Shown piece after piece: positions 12,489 to 24,256 of a DNA stretch of 64,000 nt. The notes under the pieces were generated by a model that had not been told where the DNA came from, searched no databases, and saw only the letters and a program-made list of their open reading frames with translations. Source of the DNA: Larix kaempferi (lineage: Eukaryota > Streptophyta > Pinopsida > Pinales > Pinaceae); NCBI GenBank assembly GCA_027924585.1, contig BSBM01000440.1:11749501-11813500 (forward strand), read 5' to 3'. Each line of letters begins with the position of its first letter. Position 1 is the first letter of the stretch. Both the position numbers and the translations under genes were made by a program.

Positions 12489-14422
12489 TAACGCCCCCTC
12501 TTCTGGGCACGCACCGCTCTAAGCACCCGATCAATAGTCACCTGTTTGCCTTCTAGCAGATCCATCTTGGCCTTGGATTGTGCTTTAGATAGATGAGACT
12601 TCCTTCCTCTGCTTTTACCCGTTTTACACACCCCAGCACCCAACCCTCCCGGGGAAACTTTAGTAAGGGATCGTAAGAAATAACCAGAGTCCAAGGAGGT
12701 GGTAGGGGAAGAGGAAGAAGGGGCTTCAACTGGGTCAGGATCAGCTTCAGGGGGTAGGTCAATCAACATCACACCATGATTCGACGGTGTATGTAGAGAA
12801 GAAGGGGGATCAGGAGCGATACATGAAGGTTCCACCAATTCCATAGCAGAGGAGATATTCAAATTTTTTAAAGCCTCTAACCAGTCCGGATTTTCCAAAG
12901 TAAATTTTTTTATAACAAAATGAAAGGAAAGGGGATTTGTGGAAGGAGGAATACCCGCAGTCGAAGTCCCTGGGCCCAAGAAGGAAGCTAGTTGAGGTAG
13001 CTCAATAGATGCTAGTACAGGTAACGATTTTTCTTTTTGTGGCGCATCCATAACCGGATCCTGATGTATGCCTCCAGTCACTTCCGCAGCAGTATAAGGT
13101 TCCGATAAAGCAAGGCCAATAGAGTGAGGAACCTCCAAGTCCCGAAGATTTCCATGCTCCGCAGCAGCATCCAATACCACAGTATGGGAGGGTTCTGATA
13201 ATGGAATTTCAACCTGAGGAGTAGCCTCCACAGCAATAGAATATTTTTGACTGCCACCATTTTTCCTCCGTAAAGGTAGCTTACACTCAGCAACCAGATG
13301 GCCATAAGCATGGCAATGATGGCATCTAAAAGGAACATTTTCATAGTCCAGTTTCTGCACATATACATAGGGTCCCCAGCTGAGAGTAACATCCGGTGCC
13401 AACCCATCCCTGATATTTAAATTGACCAAAATGCGAGCAATATTCCTTTGACAGGTTTGTAGAAAACTATAATCACCATCCAAATAAGTACCAATCATGT
13501 TACCAATACCTCTGAAATGCCGCTCCGACCAGTAATGGAGAGGTAAGCCGGGTAGCCGAACCCAAAGTGGGACTAAATCCAATCGTTCACGGCTAGCATC
13601 AAACATCGGATGCCAGGGCTTAATCATTACCGGGCAATGGTCCCAGCTCCAATTGGAATTTATAACCCACTTAGCATGTTCCGCATTATGAAAGTTGAAA
13701 GCAAACCAATTGCGGGTTAATTCAACAACCTCAGGGGTATAGCCCAATTCTGCAACCCAATGTTTTGCCACCCAGGCCTCAATGGTTCGCAGAGAGAAGG
13801 ATATGCCCAACGCCTTACCAACCAGGGTGATACTGGTCATCTTGACCAATTGATGCCACTCAATATCTTCCCCAAGTGCATAGTTATATTTGGTCTTGCT
13901 CAGTTTCAGCCAACGTTTCCTGCCGTGCTTCGCCGTTTGTGTTGTTTCATCCAAGGAGCGTCCTCCCCAATCTTCAGAGCTGGTACCAGAGCCCACACAA
14001 GGACTAGCAAACCCACGTTGTTCATGAAGCTCCGATAACCCCAATCTCGTACCTTCCCGAGTCTCTACAGAGTTCATACCAGGGAGTGAGTCCGAGGAGG
14101 GGATGTTAATACTATCATTCCCATGATAGCCACCGATTGCAGAAATAGGGCCTTTCCTACCGACCACCGTACCCTCGATGGCCTTAATGACCTGATCAGA
14201 GGACCAAAGCGATGTCACAACTTCCTTCAAGGGAGAAATCTATGGAATACAGGGTATTGGAGCATTCAACGGCCCAGAGCCTGGTGAAAGTGCAAGGTAA
14301 TTTGATGGTGAAAACCCCAAATCCAAACGATTCTCGCTAGCAGAGAGACCGTCCACACCACACCCTGCTTTGTAAGCCCCATCATGCCACCCGACACCAG
14401 ATGGCTGAGTCCAGATGGGCAT
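12488..14422 (-). pseudogene. LINE ORF1 (RNA-binding protein), one nonsense codon
   Basis: ORF1 coats element RNA in the ribonucleoprotein particle. A DUF4283-like domain (NWFAFNFHNAEHAKWV to PLWVRLPGLPLHYWSE) is followed by a CCHC knuckle, CHHCHAYGHLVAEC, with C-X2-C-X4-H-X4-C spacing. A proline- and serine-rich tail and a basic C-terminus (RAQKRGR) come next. The first in-frame ATG is at 14422. A TAG at 14240-14242 splits off the first 60 residues, after which the frame is open for 580 residues. A continuous alignment with the other L1 ORF1 supports this start, but the true start could be further upstream because the reading frame continues without ATG. Confidence 0.85.
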
Positions 14423-14736
14423 TTCATCTGACGGGTCAAATGTATAATCCAGCTGATCATCATAGTTAGCGATTGCATGTAAACGAAACCACAGTAAAAT
14501 GAAGCAAGTAACAGGTGCAGTAAAAAGTAAAAACTAGGTTTTAAGATTATGCACGAAGTAAACACATAATCCACTGCTTGAGTGCACAGTAAATGAGACA
14601 GTAGAAACGCCACGTCGCTGCACCGTCCGTCAGGCTACAGTCACCCAAGCCTGACAGCAGCAGGCCGCCGACGGCCCTTTGGTGGCTAGGGTTCGGCCAT
14701 AATTTTTAAACTAACTCTGTCTCTTCCTCCTTTTTT

Positions 14737-14918
14737 TATTATCTAATACTTCAATCACTTCATCATTAATCCCTCAACAATCCATTATTCAGAAGTTTAT
14801 TTTTCAAATATTATCTTATACAAATTCTTAAACACCTTTTTATTATTATCTAATACTTCAATCACTTCATCATTAATCCCTCAACAATCCATTATTCAGA
14901 AGTTTATTTTTCAAATGT
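14737..14918. repeat. Tandem duplication, period 106
   Basis: Two almost identical copies begin TTATTATCTAATACTTCAAT at 14737 and 14843. They lie just outside the 5' end of the L1. The following 480 bases (14919-15398) show nothing recognisable. Confidence 0.85.
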
Positions 14919-15398
14919 TATCAAATACATTATTGGATTCACTAATTAATTATGTGAACCTTCACTAATGATCCATATGGAACATTATAGCAATTAGTGT
15001 ATACTTTCCTCTTTACAAATCTATTAATGAGGGCATACCAATACAGTATTAGTTATAATTCTAAATAATTAAATGTTATTGCTTTAAGGTTACAATACTA
15101 GGAATACCTTCTCCTTTTCTTCAACCTTCATCACTAAGGTTCATGAACGAGTTCTCATTATTCTAATAAGGTCTATCTTTTCTCATTTAATTTTATAGAA
15201 TTTCACTATACGTGAAATTCAATCATAACACATGAGAGTAGATTAAGAAAGTTCTCTATTTAGGAGACTTGTTCTTTCTATGGAATATTCAACTTTCTTA
15301 AAATGCTAATTTATACATACTCATCTTTCTACAAATGTAAAGGTTTTTTATTATTTTCAAGTACCACAATGCCAAGGTAATTTATACATACTCAATTA

Positions 15399-15713
15399 TA
15401 TGTCCCTTGGTAGGCTTGTCATAAATATACAGTCCTTAGTATAATGACATGGTCTCAATATCTATTTTTGGATAATACAAAATTTTCTACCTTTCCCTTT
15501 TAAGTTCTATACTTATTCTACTGTTTGTACTCACAACTTCAACTCAAAATCCTTAGTATATGTCCCTTGGTAGGCTTATCATAAATATATAGTCCTTAGT
15601 ATAATGATATGGTCTCAATATCTATTTTTGGATAATACAAAATTTTCTACCTTTCTCTTTTAAGTTCTATACTTATTCTACTGTTTCTACTCACAACTTC
15701 AACTCAAAATCCT
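15399..15713. repeat. Tandem duplication, period 160
   Basis: Two copies begin TATGTCCCTTGGTAGGCTT at 15399 and 15559 and differ by only a few bases. Non-coding. Confidence 0.9.
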
Positions 15714-16021
15714 TCTACACTACATAAGGCTATAATTGTATACCCTTAATGTATACTTTACCCTTAAAATTTGTATACCTTCAATGTATACTTTACCCTA
15801 TGTTATGTTCTCATTTAGATTAAAGAGCGGAGTATACCTATCAAAATCAAAACTCAATTCTTGGGTTCATATTTTTTAATCTAGCTTGGAATCATTTTAC
15901 CAATTCATAGATTTATTTTTCATGTATCCAGTTTTCCTTCAATAATATTCCTTTCAAAATCAATTATTTACCATATATGTTAGTTGTGTTGAGCCCATAA
16001 GATCCGTAGTATTGTAACGTA

Positions 16022-16035
16022 CAACTCTGATACCA
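16022..16035 (-). promoter_or_regulatory. Primer-binding-site-like sequence (Gypsy type)
   Basis: The minus strand reads TGGTATCAGAGTTG, matching the initiator-Met tRNA primer site of plant LTR elements. It is preceded on that strand by GGAGATATTATA, which resembles a decayed LTR end of the GGGATATTACA kind. It may mark the 5' end of a minus-strand element whose 3' LTR edge is at 3925, with the L1 at 8007-14700 inserted inside. No homologous LTR pair was confirmed. Confidence 0.4.
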
Positions 16036-16591
16036 TTTATAATATCTCCAAATTTACATTCTTTAAAAAATAAAATAAAAATGTTTGTCATGTAAAAACA
16101 TTACTAGATTAGGCATCTATAATAAAAGATTTTTGGCTATTTAGCCCTCACTCCATTGGACTAATTAAAATTGTGCATGTTCTAATTTTTAATATCGATA
16201 TTAAATGAGAATATTATTTTACTCCCTTTATTCATAACTACAATTCGTATTGTTTATATGATCTAATAAAGAATTATTATAAATTTCTCTTTAATTCAAT
16301 TTCACATTCACATTGTATTATATTTTGTTCCACATTTATACTAGGTAATGGTTGAGAATATTATAATATGGGAGATAGTCGTCACTATAATTTATTTATA
16401 TAGATCATGACCCTACATTCGATTCAAGTTTTACCTTGAGCTTTGCCCAAGTTATTAGGAATCATATGCTATTTATAAATTATACCAATGTACAATATAA
16501 TTATACCAATGTACAATATCATGGTTGAAAAATTTCCCTAACCCAAAATTTTAAACTTACTTTAGAGATATCTGTATACTTTTAAAAATAA

Positions 16592-16813
16592 TGTATAATT
16601 TATTTAGAGGTATAGTATTATTTTCCTAGCTAGACTCCATTAATTGACCACATTCTAAATATTTTAATTTAGCCTATTATTAACACACCTAATCAATTTC
16701 CTGTATGATTTATTTAGAGGTATAGTATTATTTTCCTAACTAGACTCCATTAATTGACCACATTCTAAATATTTTAATTTAGCCTATTATTAACACACCT
16801 AATCAATTTCCTC
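16592..16813. repeat. Tandem duplication, period 111
   Basis: Two near-identical copies begin GTATAATTTATTTAGAGG (16592) and GTATGATTTATTTAGAGG (16703). Together with the duplications at 14737 and 15399 this makes three local two-copy duplications within about 2 kb. Confidence 0.9.
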
Positions 16814-17118
16814 AAAGGGTCTCTTTGGTGTAAATACTAGTTAATGTTTATCTTCTCATATAGAAGTAAAATATCTTTAAACGTCCTTTTTGCGTTCTGT
16901 TTTTCATGAATATACATTAGGGTTTATATTCATGGTTTAATTTATTGTTGAAAGAGATAGTTTACTTTTTCTAAAAATAATATACAAGCCATTAAGGCCA
17001 ATATATTAAAAATAGTTTTTATTATTTTATGGTGAAATTAATATGTCATTAATAAAGATTTTTGTACTATGATAAAGATTGTTTTATTTTCTATGTTTTA
17101 ATAATTAATAATAACTAT

Positions 17119-17351
17119 ATTAATAATAATGTGTCCGGTATATTGATAGGCGTATATTCGACACATTCTATATTAGAAAACATTATTAATTTGGCACATC
17201 AATAATGTTTTCTAATGTAGAATGTGCCAAATATACGTCTATCGACGTATAGCTGAAACATTATTTATATTTGACACATTAATAATGTTTTCTAATGTAG
17301 AATGTGCCAAATATACGTCTATCGACATATACTAGACATATTATTATTAAT
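17119..17351. mobile_element. Foldback element with a duplicated right arm
   Basis: The left arm (about 17119-17188) and the right arm (about 17274-17351) are inverted copies, starting ATTAATAATAAT and ending ATTATTATTAAT. Each holds a stretch like GTGCCAAATATACGTC. A second copy of the right-arm sequence lies at about 17191-17257, so there are three arms in total. No coding capacity. It is MITE-like or foldback-like, and no target duplication is clear. Confidence 0.65.
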
Positions 17352-17544
17352 GCGGTTATTGTTTACTGGTTGGAGCATAGGTATAGGATCAAAACAATAT
17401 TATTAAATACCATTTATTAATATATATCAAAGTATTCACAGTATAAAGTTATTCATGTATTTTTACATTTGCAATAAAAAGTGATAATATATAATACACC
17501 TATATATAGTGGATAAAGGTAATGTCAATTTATAGTACTCTTAA

Positions 17545-20425
17545 AACATTGGTTGACTATTGTTTACTATGTTTGACCATGTACGTCAAAAGTTAAACCT
17601 TGGATAACCATAGTTGACAATGGTTTGATGATGGTTTATGAAGGTTGACTATGTTTACCATGGTTGACTAAGTTTAACAATAGGTAACCATGGTTGACTA
17701 TTGTTTACACTTGGTTGACTTTAGTAAACCATGTTTGACTTTGGTTAACCATGGTTGACTTTATTGAACCATAGTTGACTAAGGATGACATTCGTTAGCT
17801 AAGGTTTAGTTTGTTTGATCATTGTTGATGGGTGTTGAATTTTGGTTGATAATGTTTGACCATAGCTAACCATGGATGACTATGTTTAACTTTGATTAAC
17901 CATGGACGACTTTACTGAAGAATGGTTGATTATGGTTAACATTAGTTAACTAATGTTAAGTATGTTTGAGCATTTGGAATTTGGTTAACCATCATTAATT
18001 GTTGTTAACCATAGTTGACATTAATGAATAATAGTTGACTATGGTTGACATTGGTTAGATAAAGTTAAGTCACGGTTGACTATTGTTTGACCATGTTTGA
18101 CTTTGGTTAACCATGTTTGACTTTAGTTTGAGCATAGTTAATCGTGGTTGACTTTAGTGAACCATGTTTGACTTTATTTAACCATGGTTGAATTTATTTA
18201 CCATGGTTGACTATACTTACCATGCCTAACTAAGTTTGACCATAGTTAAACATGGTTCGCTATTGTTTGACCATGGTTGACTTTAGTGAACCATGTGGCC
18301 ATAGTTTACTTAACTGTGGTTGGAATTGGTTAGATAAGGTTAAGTCATGGTTGACTATTCTTTGACTATGTTTGACTTTGGTTAACCAGGCTTGACTTTA
18401 ATTTGACAATAGTTAACCATGGCTGACTTTAGTGAACCATGTTTGACTTTAGTTTACCATGCTTGAATTTATTTACCATCGTTGACTATATTTACCATGG
18501 TTGACTAAGTTTGACTATAGTTAACCATGGTTGACTATTGTTTGACCATGGTTGACTTTAGTGAACCATGTGGCCAGAGTAGCATGAACCATAGTTGACT
18601 ATGGTTGACATTTGTTAGCTAAGGTTAAGTCACAGTTGACTATTATTTGACCATGGTTGACTATTGTTTGACTTTAGTTTGACCATAGTGAACCAAGGTT
18701 GACTTTAGTGAACCATATTTGACTTTAGTTAACCATGGTTGACTTTATTTACCATGATTAGTTATATTTACCCTGCTTGACTATTTTTGACCATAGAAAA
18801 TCTTGGTTGATTTTTTTACGATGGTTGACTTTAATGAACCATGTGACCATTTTTCACACTAGTTAATTATTGTTTAACCATGCTTGACTTTAGTTAATCA
18901 TCGTTGTCTTTAATGAACCGTGGTTGATTTTGGTTAACCATGGTTGAATTGAGATACTAATGGTTGACCATGTTTGAATTTGGTTAACCATGGTTGACTT
19001 TAATGAACCATACTTATAATGAACCATAGTTGACTATGATTGACATTGGTTAGATAAGGTCAAGTCATGGTTGACTATTATTTGACCATGTTTGAATTTA
19101 TTGAATCATGTTTGACTTTGGTTAATTATGCTTGACTTTAGTTTGACCATAGTTAACCATGGTTGAATTTAGTAAACCATGTTTGACTTAAGTTAACCAT
19201 GGTTGAATTTATTTACCATGGTTGACTATATTTACCATGTCTGATTAAGTTTGACCATAGTTAACCATGGTTGACTTTAATGAACCATGGTTGATTTTGG
19301 TTAACCATGTTTGACTTTGGTTAAGTGAGGTTAACCATATACAATTATTATTGACCAAGTTTTACCAAGGTTAACCATGTTTGACTATAGTTGACCATAA
19401 TTTGAAAGTCATTGACTATGGTTGACCAAGGTTCATTGTTTGACTTTGGTTAACCATATTTGACTTTTGTTAACCGAATTTGACTTTAGTGAACCATATT
19501 TAACTTTAATTAACCATGGTTGACTTTATTTACCATGATTGACGATATTTACCATGGTTGACCATGGTTAACTATAGATAACCATTGTTGACTTTAGTGA
19601 ACCATGTGGCTATAGTTTACCCTGGTTAATTATTTTTTAACCATGCTTGACTTTAGTTAACCATGGTTGACTTTAATGAGCCATAGTTGATTTTGGTTAT
19701 CCATGGTTGAATTGAAATATCAATGGTTGACCATGTTTGACTTTGGTTAACCATGGTTGAATTTAATGAACCATAGTTGACTATGGTTAACATTAGTTAG
19801 ATAAGGTTAAGTCATGGTTGACTATTATTTTACCATGTTTGACTTTCGTTAAGCATGCTTGACTTTATTTTGACCATAGTTATTCATGGTTGACTTTAGT
19901 GAACCATGTTTGTCTTTAGTTAACCATGGTTGAATTTATTTACCATGGTTGACTATATTTACCATGTCTAACTAAGTTTGACCATAGTTAACCATGGTTC
20001 ACTATTGTTTGACCATGGTTGACTTTAGTGAATGATGTGGCCATAATTTACTTGACTATGGTTGACATTAGTTAGATAAGTTTAAGTCATGGTTGACTAT
20101 TATTTGACCATGTTTGACTTTACCGAACCATGTTTGAATTTGGTTAACCATGCTTGACTTTAGTTTGACCATAGTTAACCATGGTTGACTTTAGTGAATC
20201 ATGTTTGACTTTAATTAACCATGATTGAATTTATTTACCATTGTTGGCTAAGTTTGACCTTACCATGGTTGACTTTAGTGAACCAAGTGGTCAACTTTAA
20301 TGAACCATGGTTGAATTGAGATACCAATGGTTGACTTTAGTGAACCAGGCTTAATTATGGTTGACTTTTGTTAGGTAAGGATGACCATGTTTTATTATAT
20401 GTGACCATGTTTGACCATCATTATA
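17545..20425. repeat. Degenerate 20-bp minisatellite rich in TTGAC cores
   Basis: About 2.9 kb of units close to AACCATGGTTGACTTTAGTG, with many variants (CATGTTTGAC, CATGCTTGAC, GACCATAGTT). Most units carry TTGACT or TTGACC, which match the W-box core (TTGACC/T) bound by WRKY factors, and many carry the palindrome AACCATGGTT. A distinct marker, GTTAGATAAGGTTAAGTCA and variants, recurs near 18056, 18329, 18609, 19046, 19796 and 20068. Three of the gaps are 272-280 bases, pointing to a higher-order unit. There is no open frame of note and no CRISPR-like spacing. Confidence 0.9.
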
Positions 20426-21173
20426 TATACATGATAAAAAAAATGCATATAATCCATGGACACTCAATCCTTAACACTTGAAATTCATTTATTTAAACAA
20501 TTTGTTACATGTATTGAGTCATGTTATGATGGTGTCCAAGGGATAATTTCAATTTATGCGTTGGACATGAACATTAAAACAAATAATATCTAAATTATGA
20601 TAAGTGCAAACATAACCATTTGAATAATTTTCAATTCATGATTAATATTAAACTTGTTATTTCAACTTTTAATTTATAAACTTTTATATATAAATATGTT
20701 ATTACCATATTTTATTATTATTTTTTATCAAATCTCATTAACTCAATTAAGTAATATAAAGTTTGTGTTCTTTTATTTAATTTTTTATATTCAACAACAT
20801 TAGTATAAGTATAATAATTCTTTGTTCTGCTGGAAAAGTATAGTAATTCTTTGAAATTTATTTTCACTCATTTACAATTTTAATAATAAATTAATCAAAT
20901 TCAATTTATTATTTAAATTACAATTTTAACATTTTAAATCAACTCAAATATTAAATAATTTATGAAATAATGGTTAATGTATCTTGATGGAAGGATATTA
21001 ATTTTCTTATTTTTTATAATTATATTAATTTTTTTTATTTATTGAATTTCATATTTATGAAATTTTAAATGTAGAAGTAGAATTTTTCATGTAAGTTTAA
21101 TTTAAAATCTATCTTTCAATTGAATTAATATAATTTAATAACTATTAGTTTACCAAATTATAATTTTGCGGAT
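20426..21173. other. AT-rich DNA without recognisable features
   Basis: Very AT-rich sequence between the minisatellite and a LINE insertion. No open frame, inverted repeat or element end was recognised. Confidence 0.5.
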
Positions 21174-21185
21174 CCAATTAACCTT

Positions 21186-22196
21186 TTTTTTTAGTAGAAA
21201 AAAAAGTATACTATTGTTATTCATAGAGAATCAAATAGTACACCGCTAGTCTTGAGTCTTTTAAAAGACCATTAATAATATAAACAAAACCGCAGACATA
21301 TCTCATATAAGAGTATTCCCATCCTTGATGTATATACTAAAGTTCAGTCACAAAGACTTTACAACAAAAAGTCAAAATTTCATCCCACCGTCCATATACA
21401 AGAAAGATGTTGAAGAGGATTAGTAAAAAAACCACAATGCATCCTAATCACGAATCTGGGAGTCCTGGAATTCTTCCCAAAATAAGTAACCTGCTTCTCC
21501 CTCCCAATCCAATTTTGAGTACTTATCGGGTAAGGAGTTGTGTTGTCTATAAATATGCTCAAAGGATATCTTGTTAAATAGTTGAATAACTGATTTGATC
21601 CTCTTGCACCAATGTAGTAGAGATATGACTTTTAGATTATAATCCCCATCTGCCCATTTTATAGTGACTCTTGAGTCCCCATAAACTTTAAGATCTGCAA
21701 ACTCGAAAGTATGAGCCACCTTCAGAACACACCAAAGTGCAAGAAGCTCCGCCTTCATATTAGTACCTATTCCACAATTTAACCTCAAAGTGAAGTAATG
21801 CCCCTGATTCAAAAAGATAACACCACCAGTTGCACAAACACCATCTGTCGCGGCTCCATAAAAAAAGTGACAGGACAATTATAATGGCAATAAAAAAAAC
21901 TAACTTTCTGAATTCTCTTATACACCAATAGTTTCGAATAGTGTTTGTACATATTCAGAATTTGAATGCATACGTTGACAATGTTTGGAACTATATCTTC
22001 AAAGACCGCCCCATTTCTGGAGTACCAAATAGCCCAAGAGATGATAATCGGTAGATAGGGATGATCATGGCACTGTCTGAACCAGTTGAGGGTGCATGTA
22101 TCAAACTTCTCATGTCCCCATTCCATACAAATATTTAACGTGGAACAAATGCTCCTCCAAATATCCCTTGTAAATAAACAATGAACAAGGATATGA
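21186..22196 (-). mobile_element. 5'-truncated LINE with zf-RVT and RNase H remnant
   Basis: The run of T at 21184-21192 is the A tail on the minus strand. CCAATTAACCTT at 21174-21185 and CCAAATTAACCTT at 22197-22209 form an imperfect target duplication. The coding part holds the end of the zinc-binding region (about 22190-21880, with a frameshift) and an RNase H domain at 21878-21444. RNase H motifs visible are FYGAATDG (the expected FDGAA, first Asp lost), TNMKAELLALW with the Glu, and VYGDSRVTIKW with the second Asp. The loss of the first acidic residue plus the truncation make it a pseudogene. Its 3' tail differs from the L1 at 49386. Confidence 0.85.
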
Positions 22197-22278
22197 CCAA
22201 ATTAACCTTATATGTATTGTTTTGAGTTTTACACAATTTAAATATATATATTTTTATTATAATCATGATATAATAAAT

Positions 22279-23212
22279 TGGGCTGAAAAAAAACGGGCGG
22301 CCGGGGATGGAGCTCTGCAACCTAGGGTTTTGAGCCGATCCGAGTTGATCTCGGCGGCCAGGGCCCTTTCCCTGGTCGCTATCCTCCTGCCCTGCTCACA
22401 CGACGGCGAGGGAAGCATCCTGCATTGGCGACGGCAGCAGATGCAGAGGGGTGGTGGTGAGGCGGCCCTTATTCAGCTGTGCAGAGCGGCTTCCAGCGAT
22501 TCCGACGGTGGCTCTCCACAACGGCAACGGCTTCTGCAACATCGACGGCTACTCTGCTCTGTTCCAGTGGCTCCCTCGTCGTCGGGACCTGGCTCAGCTT
22601 CTGCGGAGCCGTTTCTTCTGTTCTTGGAGGCCGGTGGGTCGAGACGAGCGTGATTCAGAATCGACCCAGCTCAGATTCCACCACGAGCTGGTCGTCCAGA
22701 CCCTGGAAAGATCGCTTCCTGACGGCGGGCACATATGTGGCGGCGACGGCTGCTACTAGGCCGATTTCTTGTTGGCTATCAAGGGTTTGAGCATTTCTTG
22801 GCGGCCATGGATTCTTCCATGGAGGCCTCTTCTCTTTCTTGCGTTTTGCTTTCAGGCATTGATGAAGCGTGATGGATATTTCTGAGTATGGAGAGAGGGC
22901 GGTGCCTTTGCGCGGCGACCCATTGGGTCTGAGCACGATCCAGTGGCGGCGGCGGCGGTTTTAGGCCAGATCTGAAACTGGTGGCCCCAATTTCATCACT
23001 GTTCATGATATATCTGTTCTAATTCTTGTGGCAACATTCTCTGGGTTTCTCTTTCTTTTTGGTTCAGCTCATTATAAGCTGTTGTTTCTGCTTATATGGG
23101 ACAGAAATATGTGAAAATGTAGGGATCCTTGTTGATTCTACTACATGTGCAGTATGTAATTTTAATCATCTTTTTGAAATAAAATTACGGACTTTTTCCA
23201 AAAAAAATAAAA
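22279..23212 (+). mobile_element. Composite retroposon: GC-rich body plus L1-like 3' tail
   Basis: A 934-bp insertion bounded by a perfect 18-bp target duplication, AATCATGATATAATAAAT, at 22261-22278 and 23213-23230. It ends in an A-rich tail. The body (22279 to about 22980) is GC-rich, unlike everything around it. Its last 105 bases or so closely match the 3' end of the LINE at 49386-50126: both have TATGTGAWAATGTAGGGATC, TACATGTGCAG and TTTGAAATAAAATTACG near the tail. It has no endonuclease, reverse transcriptase or RNase H. Overlapping plus-strand frames of 100-143 codons in the body resemble nothing I know and are probably a consequence of GC content. The likely reading is a non-autonomous element moved by an L1 that recognises the shared tail. 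Confidence 0.8.
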
Positions 23213-23234
23213 AATCATGATATAATAAATACTA

Positions 23235-23393
23235 ATAAATTATTTAAACGTATTTTTTTAATTATATAAAATAAATCTTTGATAAATTTAACAAGATTTA
23301 TAATAAAATTAAGATTTTTTATTAAAAAATAGGCAATTATTTAAATATATTATAAATCCATAATTTATAGAACTTAATAACTTGATTTTTTTT
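23235..23393. repeat. AT-rich dispersed repeat, copy 1
   Basis: It contains AAATAAATCTTTGATAAATT, TTATAATAAAATTAA and AAATATATTATAAATCCATA in order. The same order recurs at 25790-25915 and, without the first motif, at 28767-28860. If the intervening insertions are removed, the copies lie much closer together. Confidence 0.65.
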
Positions 23394-23812
23394 TTTGATG
23401 ACGATGATGATGAATAAGATTAACGTCCACTAATACTTTTTGGTCTATCAGACCTTAAGAAAAGAGAAAGGAATTATTTGAATTTCTGTAAATTTTGATT
23501 TCTATGATGGAAAAGAAGCGTTCCTAGGATCCCATAGTTTTGAAAAGTTAGAAGATCATGGATATTAGAGTTGTAGAAAAGATTAGGAAAATCCAATCGA
23601 ATGTGGGTGTATGGGAACTCTAAAAGAAAGTGAGATTCGTCCTCAACGCCCTCAACGCTCATGGACTCATAGAGTTGGCAAATCCTTTCCTCCCATGGAG
23701 TTTTAGGAATTTCCCAGCGACTTGTTTTTCTATGAAGCTCATCGAAGTTCGTTTTTATCTTGGCTATATTAATCTTCTTCTTTGAACTTGTTAAGACAAA
23801 GAGGTAAGTTTA
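23394..23812 (-). pseudogene. 3' end of a LINE with an (ATC)n tail
   Basis: The minus-strand frame reads SSKKKINIAKIKTNFDELHR, then PWEERICQLYESMSVEGVED and ESHFLLEFPYTHIR, ending NQNLQKFK. This is a C-terminal zinc-binding-like tail of a LINE reverse transcriptase, with ICQLYE where a CxxC is usual and HFLLE-PYTH following. It ends in a (TCA/ATC)n microsatellite and an A run. No RNase H follows. A second, longer copy of the same family runs in the opposite direction at 26052-28755. The clade is not certain; an RTE-like lineage would fit the simple-repeat tail. Confidence 0.75.
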
Positions 23813-24256
23813 ATATTCCAAATTAAAATGAATGACTTCCTTTTTTTTTAACAGAAACAATTAAGGAGCTTTTATATAGAATGAAAAAAGAGATTACAGA
23901 GTCCTGAAAAGAGATTGTTCCCAAAGGAGGACTATGTCCATGACTCCTTGTTCATATTTTACCAGTCTATACTTATCATGATACTTTCCTATTCTATGGA
24001 GACTGTATGTCCTTACAAACTGCCCAAGAAGGAGAGTGCAAAAGCAAAACATTACAGAAGGAGAATGACTTGTGTTACTGTACAAAGGAAATTATGGACT
24101 ACATATGCTACTAGAAAAATCAAAATTGCTCCTAAACTACACTTTTGATAAACCTGAAATGCTACCATTACCTCATAATCGGAAGGAACTAAAATACTTA
24201 TACAATTGGGGACCATAACAAAAATACCAAAAAAATCCAAGACCAAAGCTGAAGAG

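Larger units (their letters stand above)
8007..14700 (-). mobile_element. L1-type LINE, nearly full length, inactive
   Basis: A 6.7-kb minus-strand LINE with a GC-richer 5' leader (14423-14700), ORF1, ORF2 and an A-rich tail made of (AAAT)n at the left end. The short direct repeat AATTTTTA at 7999-8006 and 14701-14708 may be the target duplication, but it overlaps the tail and is weak. It shares its plan with the L1 at 52637-59405, although the proteins differ at many positions, so the two are separate subfamilies. Several stops and at least one frameshift make it non-functional. Confidence 0.9.

Noticed and set aside
17545-20425. CRISPR-like array
   Set aside because: The units are contiguous and diverged, with no unique spacers and no cas genes, in plant nuclear DNA. 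It is a minisatellite.
22222-22790. Three overlapping plus-strand frames of 102-143 codons as a possible GC-rich gene
   Set aside because: All three frames are open because of high GC content, none resembles a known protein, and the block is a retroposed insertion with an L1 tail.
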